A stretch of DNA of 7,916 nucleotides from Thermoflavifilum sp. (lineage in GTDB: Bacteria; Bacteroidota; Bacteroidia; Chitinophagales; Chitinophagaceae): contig JADGHY010000090.1 in assembly GCA_019683625.1 (NCBI GenBank), positions 1 through 7,916 of the forward strand, written 5' to 3'. Below are positions 1-5,423 of this stretch, piece after piece. Under the pieces are notes generated by a model that ran no database searches, was not told where the DNA came from, and saw nothing but the letters and a program-made list of their open reading frames with translations. The position numbers were made by a program, and so were the translations under genes. Each line of letters opens with the position of its first letter. Positions within the stretch are counted from its first letter, which is position 1.

Positions 1-2
1 GT

Positions 3-536
3 GCATTGGTATGGCCGGGATTGATAGGCGGTATTGGCGGAGCAGTGTTAATTACCCATTTGCAACATTCGGCCTTGCACATGATCAGACCCTTTATTGC
101 GCTGTATACCTTTTTCCTGGGAGTGAATATTTTATTAAAAGGCATTCGTTTACGCCGCAAGCAACAGCGAAAAATGAAGCGGGTAGGACTGCTGGGCATG
201 ATCGGCGGGTTTCTGGATGCAGTTGCCGGAGGAGGCTGGGGTACATTAGTAACCTCCACGCTCATAGCCAGTGGCCGCAACCCGAAATATGTGGTGGGTA
301 GCGTAAACTTAGCGCGTTTTTATGTGGCTCTTGCAGGATCGGCTACTTTTCTATTGCTGCTGGGGCTTTCCCAATGGCAGGTGCTGGTAGGACTTTTGAT
401 CGGAGGGGCTATTGCTTCTCCACTGGCAGCCCGCACCACCCGCAGCTTGCCTACCCGCCAGCTGCTGGTGATCTTAGGCACGTTGGTGATGATGCTTAGT
501 TTATGGATTGTATATAAAACTTGGTGGACAGCTTAA
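3..536 (+). CDS. TauE/SafE (TSUP) family membrane transporter, 5' end missing
   Basis: This is the C-terminal part of an integral membrane transporter of the TSUP (TauE/SafE) family; the reading frame is open to the left edge, so the true start lies outside the window. The visible 177 residues compare with about 250 for the family, so roughly the first third is missing. Counting from the first visible codon, hydrophobic segments lie near residues 2-18, 27-46, 61-76, 106-121, 123-141 and 150-172. A basic loop (RLRRKQQRKMKR) sits near 49-60. The family signature DAVAGGGWG is at 72-80, followed by GSVNLARF at 99-106, where the usual form is GSVNxxEF with a glutamate. No cysteine is visible. Family members move sulfite, sulfoacetate or related anions. 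Because cysH begins 11 bases after its stop, I infer sulfate uptake or sulfite export in the inner membrane. The family call is firm; substrate and direction are not shown by the sequence. Confidence 0.88.
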   Translation, partial: ALVWPGLIGGIGGAVLITHLQHSALHMIRPFIALYTFFLGVNILLKGIRLRRKQQRKMKRVGLLGMIGGFLDAVAGGGWGTLVTSTLIASGRNPKYVVGSVNLARFYVALAGSATFLLLLGLSQWQVLVGLLIGGAIASPLAARTTRSLPTRQLLVILGTLVMMLSLWIVYKTWWTA

Positions 537-547
537 ACCGATAACAG

Positions 548-1294
548 ATGAGCAGATGGTCTGTTGAACAATTGCAGCAATTGCAAGCATCGTTTCCCGA
601 TCCACACGATGCAGAAGCTATTTTGAAAACGTTGCCTGCGCTTTTCCCGGCACAAACACTTTGCTTTTCCAGCAGCTTGGGCTGGGAAGATCAGGTGATC
701 ACAGATATCATCTGGAAGCATGATTTGCCTATTGAAATCTTTACCCTGGATACCGGCAGATTGTTTCCGGAAACCTATTCCCTGATGGAACGCTTGTATG
801 AGCATTATGGAAAACGCCTCCGGGTGTATTTCCCAGATGCGGCAAGGGTGGAGCAACTGGTGAATGAACGGGGGCCGAATTGCTTTTATGTTTCTGTGGA
901 AAACCGCAAGTTATGCTGCCAGATCCGCAAGGTGGAACCTCTTGCCCGTGCACTGGAGGGCATGCAGTGCTGGATCACGGGCATCCGGGCCGAACAATCG
1001 CCGGAACGCAGCCACCTGCCTCAGGTGGAATGGGACGAGGTGCATCAGGTCGTAAAAGTGCATCCGCTGCTGCACTGGACGCTCGAAGAAGTAAAGGCTT
1101 ATATCCGCCAACATCACGTCCCTTACAATCCCTTGCACGATAAGGGATTTGTGAGTATTGGCTGCGCACCTTGTACCCGTGCCATTCGCCCGGGTGAAGA
1201 TTATCGCGCCGGACGCTGGTGGTGGGAAGATCAAACCAAAAAAGAATGCGGATTGCATTTTTCTCCTGTTGAGCATGGCATGGAAAAACCATAA
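548..1294 (+). CDS. cysH: Adenylylsulfate (APS) reductase, [4Fe-4S] type CysH
   Basis: This cytoplasmic enzyme reduces activated sulfate (APS, possibly also PAPS) to sulfite, with thioredoxin as the usual electron donor. The 248 residues match the usual length. The nucleotide-binding fold shows SSSLGWEDQ at 41-49 and LDTGRLFPET at 67-76, and a TGIRAEQS segment lies at 144-151. The iron-sulfur signature is complete: paired Cys123-Cys124 and a CxxC at Cys206/Cys209. The catalytic cysteine is Cys234 in KKECGLHF. From family knowledge, the four cluster cysteines mark the APS-using reductases (and some that accept both substrates) and are absent from the E. coli PAPS enzyme. No APS kinase gene is in the window, which agrees with APS as substrate. 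The ATG lies 11 bases after the transporter stop and has no clear Shine-Dalgarno; no upstream alternative suits better. It is second in the visible operon. Substrate choice is inference. Confidence 0.95.
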   Translation: MSRWSVEQLQQLQASFPDPHDAEAILKTLPALFPAQTLCFSSSLGWEDQVITDIIWKHDLPIEIFTLDTGRLFPETYSLMERLYEHYGKRLRVYFPDAARVEQLVNERGPNCFYVSVENRKLCCQIRKVEPLARALEGMQCWITGIRAEQSPERSHLPQVEWDEVHQVVKVHPLLHWTLEEVKAYIRQHHVPYNPLHDKGFVSIGCAPCTRAIRPGEDYRAGRWWWEDQTKKECGLHFSPVEHGMEKP

Positions 1295-1306
1295 AAACTT
1301 TGTACG

Positions 1307-2221
1307 ATGAGCAGACACCCATACGATTTTGATTACTTGGATTATCTGGAATCTGAGGCTATCCATATTTTGCGGGAAGTAGCCGGACAGTTTGAACGGC
1401 CTGCGTTGTTGTTTTCCGGTGGAAAAGATTCCATCACGCTGGTGCATCTGGCTTTAAAAGCTTTTCGTCCCGGTAAATTCCCCTTTCCGCTGGTGCACAT
1501 TGATACGGGTCACAATTTCCCCGAAGTATTGCAATTCCGCGATGCCTTGATTGACCGCATTGGAGAAAGGCTTATCGTGAGAAAGGTGGAAGATACCATC
1601 AAGCAAAAGAATCTGGAACCGCCAAAGGGTAAGCTGGCGAGTCGGAATTTTTTACAGGCTTATACTTTGCTCGATACCATTGAAGAGTTTGAATTTGATG
1701 CCTGTATCGGCGGGGCCCGCCGCGACGAAGAAAAAGCGAGGGCTAAAGAACGCATCTTTTCGGTGCGCAATGAATTTGGTGAATGGGACCCTCGCCTGCA
1801 ACGCCCAGAACTTTGGAACATTTACAACGGCAAAATCCACAAAGGCGAAAACGTGCGCGTATTTCCCATCAGCAACTGGACAGAGCTGGATGTATGGCAT
1901 TATATCCTGCGGGAAAATATTGCCTTACCTGCCATTTATTATGCCCATACCCGGAAATGCCTGGTGTATGAAGGACAGCTGGTGGCCGTTTCCCCTCATA
2001 TTCAGATTGAACCCGATGATGTAATTGTGGAAAAAACCGTGCGCTTCCGCACCGTGGGCGACATGAATTGTACGGCTGCCATCGAATCTCAGGCAAGAAC
2101 CACCGAGGAAATCATCCAGGAAATCCTGCAATCCAAAATCAGCGAGCGCGGCGCCACCAGGATTGACGATAAATTTTCAGAAGCCGCCATGGAAGACCGC
2201 AAAAAAGCAGGTTATTTTTAG
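1307..2221 (+). CDS. cysD: Sulfate adenylyltransferase subunit 2 (ATP sulfurylase, CysD)
   Basis: This is the catalytic subunit of heterodimeric ATP sulfurylase, which adenylylates sulfate with ATP to give APS and pyrophosphate in the cytoplasm; CysN is its GTPase partner. The 304 residues are the normal family length. The PP-loop SGGKDS lies at 37-42. It is followed by HIDTGHNFPE at 64-73, GGARRDEEKARAKERIFS at 135-152 and RVFPISNWTELDVW at 184-197. The C-terminus carries the expected ERGATRIDDKFSEAAMEDRKK block and ends in AGYF. All are conserved in CysD proteins and none is damaged. The ATG lies 12 bases after cysH and 25 bases separate its stop from cysN, so the three are almost certainly co-transcribed. 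Product APS is the substrate of the neighbouring reductase. No Shine-Dalgarno is visible. Confidence 0.97.
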   Translation: MSRHPYDFDYLDYLESEAIHILREVAGQFERPALLFSGGKDSITLVHLALKAFRPGKFPFPLVHIDTGHNFPEVLQFRDALIDRIGERLIVRKVEDTIKQKNLEPPKGKLASRNFLQAYTLLDTIEEFEFDACIGGARRDEEKARAKERIFSVRNEFGEWDPRLQRPELWNIYNGKIHKGENVRVFPISNWTELDVWHYILRENIALPAIYYAHTRKCLVYEGQLVAVSPHIQIEPDDVIVEKTVRFRTVGDMNCTAAIESQARTTEEIIQEILQSKISERGATRIDDKFSEAAMEDRKKAGYF

Positions 2222-2246
2222 TCACTCTACTTTAAAACAACCCCTT

Positions 2247-3494
2247 ATGGATTTATTGCGATTCACCACATCAGGTAGTGTGGACGACGGCAAAAGCACC
2301 TTGATTGGCCGTTTGCTTTACGATAGCGAATCCATTTTCATTGATCAGCTGCAAGCTTTACAACGAGCTTCCAAACATCGGGGCAGCGAACAACTTGACC
2401 TGGCCTTGATTACAGACGGATTGCGTGCCGAACGCGAGCAGGGCATTACCATTGATGTGGCCTACAAATATTTCTCAACTGCCAAACGCAAATTCATCAT
2501 TGCCGATACTCCCGGCCATATCCAATATACCCGCAACATGGTCACCGGTGCTTCCACGGCAAATCTGGCGATTATTTTGGTAGATGCCCGCCAAGGCGTG
2601 GTCGAGCAAACCCTTCGCCATACCATTATTGCCACCATGTTGCAAATTCCCCATTTGGTGCTGTGCATCAACAAAATGGATCTGGTGCAGTATTCCGAAG
2701 ATCGTTTTTACGAAATTGTGCACGCCTATCAGGAAGCAATTAAAAAATTGCAGGTCAAGGATGTATATTACATTCCAATCAGTGCCCTGCATGGCGATAA
2801 TGTGGTATATAAATCAGACCGCATGCCCTGGTACACGGGTAAGCCATTGCTCACCTACCTGGAAGAAGTGCCCATTGCGCTGGATATCAATCAGGATATC
2901 GCCCGTTTTCCGGTACAATACGTGATCAGGCCGCAAGAGGATGCCTATCATGATTATCGGGGATATGCCGGAAAAATCATCAGTGGTGCCTTTCACGAAG
3001 GCCAGGCTGTAAGCGTTTGGCCTTCGGGATGGCAAAGCACTATCGATCGGATAGAATATGCTCAACAGGCTATTGCAAGCGCTCGGGCTCCTCAATCGGT
3101 TGTGATCCTGCTGAAAGACGACTTAGACATTAGCCGTGGGGATATGATCACACCTGCCGACCAACCTCCTACCCTGACGCAAGATGTAGTAGCCACCATC
3201 TGCTGGATGGATAGCACACCCTTGAAAACAGGCGACAAGTTGCTGTTGCAACACGGCCCGGCCGTAGTGCGTTGCGTAGTAAAACATATAGCCTATAAAA
3301 TCAACATCAACTCTCTTTCCCAGGAAGATGCCGGAGGCAGCCTGCAACTCAACGATGTTGCCCGTGTGCACATTCGTACGGCAAAGCCGATAGCCATAGA
3401 TCCCTATGCCGTAAATCGTGCCAATGGCTCAGCTATCCTCATCAATGAAACCAGCTTCAATACCGTAGGCGCCTGCCTCATAGAAGAAGCCTAA
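2247..3494 (+). CDS. cysN: Sulfate adenylyltransferase subunit 1 (GTPase CysN)
   Basis: This is the GTP-hydrolysing subunit of ATP sulfurylase, an EF-Tu/EF-1alpha-like GTPase whose GTP hydrolysis drives APS formation by CysD. Counting from the chosen start, G1 is GSVDDGKS at 10-17, G2 is GITID at 66-70 (Thr68), G3 is DTPGH at 87-91, G4 is NKMD at 142-145 and G5 is SAL at 179-181. Beta-barrel domains 2 and 3 fill roughly 215-415 and end with the CysN-typical DPYAVNRANGSAILI block. At 415 residues it is shorter than E. coli CysN (about 475) and has no CysC kinase fusion. The frame stays open upstream to a possible ATG at 2163 inside cysD. I chose 2247 because it places DLLRFTTSGSVDDGKS at the N-terminus as in relatives, while the extra 28 residues only re-read the end of cysD. 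It is the last gene before the terminator. Confidence 0.96.
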   Translation: MDLLRFTTSGSVDDGKSTLIGRLLYDSESIFIDQLQALQRASKHRGSEQLDLALITDGLRAEREQGITIDVAYKYFSTAKRKFIIADTPGHIQYTRNMVTGASTANLAIILVDARQGVVEQTLRHTIIATMLQIPHLVLCINKMDLVQYSEDRFYEIVHAYQEAIKKLQVKDVYYIPISALHGDNVVYKSDRMPWYTGKPLLTYLEEVPIALDINQDIARFPVQYVIRPQEDAYHDYRGYAGKIISGAFHEGQAVSVWPSGWQSTIDRIEYAQQAIASARAPQSVVILLKDDLDISRGDMITPADQPPTLTQDVVATICWMDSTPLKTGDKLLLQHGPAVVRCVVKHIAYKININSLSQEDAGGSLQLNDVARVHIRTAKPIAIDPYAVNRANGSAILINETSFNTVGACLIEEA

Positions 3495-3518
3495 TCCCAC
3501 CCTGGCTATTTCCGAGCA

Positions 3519-3558
3519 CTGCAGATGTGGCTTCCTTTACCACATCTGCAGCATTTTT
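3519..3558 (+). terminator. Intrinsic terminator after cysN
   Basis: A perfect 12-base inverted repeat, CTGCAGATGTGG at 3519-3530 and CCACATCTGCAG at 3540-3551, encloses a 9-base loop. It is followed after two bases by a run of five T (3554-3558). It starts 24 bases after the cysN stop codon, where the end of the sulfate-assimilation operon is expected. The stem is only moderately G+C-rich and the T-run is short, so efficiency is uncertain, but position and perfect pairing make a Rho-independent terminator the most likely role. Confidence 0.8.
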
Positions 3559-3582
3559 GCAGATACCCATTGTTTCATCCGG

Positions 3583-3613
3583 TGCACTCTTCCAGAGTGC
3601 ATGATCTATTTTT
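3583..3613 (+). other. Second small hairpin with downstream T-run, possible tandem terminator
   Basis: A perfect 8-base inverted repeat, TGCACTCT at 3583-3590 and AGAGTGCA at 3594-3601, has a tight 3-base loop. A run of five T follows seven bases later (3609-3613). The T-run is too far from the stem for a textbook terminator, so this may be a backup terminator for the cys operon, an operator-like palindrome for the peptidase gene, or chance. The T-run sits within TATTTTTG (3607-3614), which fits the Bacteroidota -7 promoter element TAnnTTTG, but no TTG is found at the expected -33 spacing. The rest of the gap up to 3731 shows no gene. Confidence 0.35.
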
Positions 3614-3731
3614 GTTTGTATCCATTCATCAAAAAATACCCAATAAACAATCAGGAATATCTAAATTAGTCGGCCTGAAAGCCAAACTAATCTTGTTCCT
3701 GCATTTTTGTTAAACTTAAAATATACACACC

Positions 3732-5303
3732 ATGAAAAAACATCTAAACCTGCTCATCATTGTATTATGTATGCAGCTTGGCATGTGGGGCTTATCTTTT
3801 CAGGCGCAGGCGCAGGAGCGGCGTGGCCCACAGCCGGCCAATACGGAAAATGCTTCTCCAAAAGAAAAACTGCCTCCTGCCCAGCCCGATGTGGCCACTA
3901 CAGGCAGTGTGACCGTGGAAGGCCAACGTATCGACTATCAGGCTATTGCAGGCACTATTCCGCTCTTGGATGAAAATGAACAAGACACTACGGCACGCAT
4001 GTTTTATGTAGCTTATTTCAAACAAGGAGTGACCGATCTATCTACCCGACCCATCACTTTTTTGTATAATGGCGGACCAGGATCGGCCACGATATGGTTG
4101 CACATGGGTGCCTTTGGCCCACGTCGGGTGGTTATCGACAGCACCGTGCACATGCATGGCGCACCGTATGAACTGGTGAATAACGACTATAGCCTGCTGG
4201 ATGCCAGCGATCTGGTGTTTGTGGATGCACCAGGCACGGGTTTTAGTCGGGTGATGCAGGGCAAAGAAAAAGACTATTATGGCGTGGATCAAGACGGTCG
4301 CGCATTCAGCCAGTTTATCATGCGTTTTATCACCAAATATGGCCGATGGAATAGTCCCAAATTTTTATTTGGCGAAAGCTATGGAACCACCCGTTCTGCT
4401 GTGCTTTCCAGCATGTTGCAAAGCATGTATGACATCGACCTTAATGGGGTGATATTGCTTTCGCAGATCCTGAGCTTCGATAATTCTATCGATGGCCCAT
4501 CGCGTAATCCGGGCAACGACATGCCTTATATCCTGGGCCTGCCCACTTTCGCAGCCACAGCTTGGTATCACCATCAGCTTCCACAAAATCATCCCGATCT
4601 GGAGGCATTCCTTCAGGAAGTGGAAAATTTTGCCACTGGCCCTTATGCCCAGGCACTGATGAAAGGCAGCACACTCGATTCCAATACATTTAATGCCATT
4701 GCAGAAAAACTTCATGATTATACCGGCCTGGATGTGGATTATATCAAAAAAGCAAATCTGCGTGTGGATGGGGGTGAATTTGAACAGCAACTGCTCAACA
4801 AGGAAGGACTCACCACCGGCCGCCTGGATACACGCTTTTCGGGCCCTTCGCTGGATATCCTCAGCCAGAGAGCCTTTTATGATCCGCAATCTGAAGCCAT
4901 CAGCGGCGCTTATGTGGCTTTGTTTAATGACTATGTCCGCAAAGTGCTGAAATATGGCCAAAATATGGATTATCATCCGGCTATCTATGGCCGCATGCAA
5001 TGGGATTGGACCCACGGTGGTTCCAGAATGGGCGTAAACGTGATGACAGATTTGGCCACGGCCATGAAGAAAAATCCGCGTCTTCAAGTATTGCTGAATG
5101 CTGGTTATTATGATCTGGCTACGCCTTTCTATGAAGGCGTGTACGAATTGCAACATCTGCCTATCCCAAATGATTTGCAGAAAAACATCCATTATGCCTT
5201 CTACGAATCAGGACACATGGTGTATTTGCATGTACCTTCGTTGAAGCAATTACACGACAATACCAAAAAATTCATCGAATCCCTTTACACGCCGGCACAT
5301 TAA
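3732..5303 (+). CDS. Secreted S10-family serine carboxypeptidase
   Basis: This is a peptidase of the S10 (serine carboxypeptidase) family, predicted to be exported and to remove C-terminal residues from peptides at acidic or neutral pH. Its physiological substrate is unknown. The N-terminus is a Sec signal peptide: MKKH, a hydrophobic stretch to about residue 23, then a likely signal peptidase I cut after AQA at 25-27. A proline-rich linker follows to about 52. The alpha/beta-hydrolase core shows NGGPGS at 113-118 (oxyanion region), VDAPGTGFS at 164-172, the nucleophile Ser216 in GESYG (214-218), Asp461 in GYYDLATP and His495 in SGHMVYLH. The triad is complete and in family order. The 523 residues suit bacterial members. 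The GESYGTTR form, rather than GESYGG, is common in bacterial homologues. It stands alone between two terminators, so it is probably a single-gene unit unrelated to sulfur metabolism. The ATG is preceded by an A-rich leader lacking a Shine-Dalgarno. Confidence 0.93.
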   Translation: MKKHLNLLIIVLCMQLGMWGLSFQAQAQERRGPQPANTENASPKEKLPPAQPDVATTGSVTVEGQRIDYQAIAGTIPLLDENEQDTTARMFYVAYFKQGVTDLSTRPITFLYNGGPGSATIWLHMGAFGPRRVVIDSTVHMHGAPYELVNNDYSLLDASDLVFVDAPGTGFSRVMQGKEKDYYGVDQDGRAFSQFIMRFITKYGRWNSPKFLFGESYGTTRSAVLSSMLQSMYDIDLNGVILLSQILSFDNSIDGPSRNPGNDMPYILGLPTFAATAWYHHQLPQNHPDLEAFLQEVENFATGPYAQALMKGSTLDSNTFNAIAEKLHDYTGLDVDYIKKANLRVDGGEFEQQLLNKEGLTTGRLDTRFSGPSLDILSQRAFYDPQSEAISGAYVALFNDYVRKVLKYGQNMDYHPAIYGRMQWDWTHGGSRMGVNVMTDLATAMKKNPRLQVLLNAGYYDLATPFYEGVYELQHLPIPNDLQKNIHYAFYESGHMVYLHVPSLKQLHDNTKKFIESLYTPAH

Positions 5304-5322
5304 GCATAGCTTAAGCCTGCAC

Positions 5323-5363
5323 AAAAATGCCTCCTGGCTAGATGCTTGTCAGGAGGCATTTTT
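5323..5363. terminator. Bidirectional terminator between convergent genes
   Basis: The arms AAAAATGCCTCCTG (5323-5336) and CAGGAGGCATTTTT (5350-5363) are perfect inverted repeats of 14 bases around a 13-base loop. The core is a 9-base ATGCCTCCTG-type G+C-rich stem, flanked by A5 on the left and T5 on the right. It therefore works as an intrinsic terminator when read from either strand. It starts 19 bases after the peptidase stop and ends 60 bases beyond the priA stop, which is the expected place for a shared terminator of two converging genes. Confidence 0.9.
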
Positions 5364-5423
5364 AGTTGCGTAATTTCCATGAAAATATGCAGACTATATG
5401 TTACCTGTTGTGCCCAACCCAAC

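Noticed and set aside
547..1315. Identical ten bases GATGAGCAGA at both the cysH start (547-556) and the cysD start (1306-1315)
   Set aside because: Both proteins simply begin Met-Ser-Arg; the similarity stops there and chance explains it.
911..1447. Antisense open frame (178 codons) across the end of cysH and the start of cysD
   Set aside because: It overlaps two well-supported genes, shows no domain, and has no leader or promoter of its own.
2163..2246. Upstream in-frame extension of cysN starting inside cysD
   Set aside because: The 28 additional residues re-read the conserved end of cysD in another frame, and CysN relatives begin close to the MDLLRF segment.
3525..3713. 62-codon open frame in the cysN-peptidase gap
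   Set aside because: It runs through the terminator stem and the second hairpin, has low-complexity composition and has no recognisable leader or domain.
3732..3812. Possible lipoprotein signal at Cys13 of the S10 peptidase
   Set aside because: The residues before the cysteine are IVL, which do not fit a lipobox (small residue needed at -1), whereas AQA at 25-27 is a good signal peptidase I site.
4365..5192. Long antisense open frame (275 codons) inside the S10 peptidase gene
   Set aside because: It lies wholly opposite a gene with clear catalytic motifs. Its translation is rich in Ile, His and Cys without any recognisable domain, as expected for a shadow frame.
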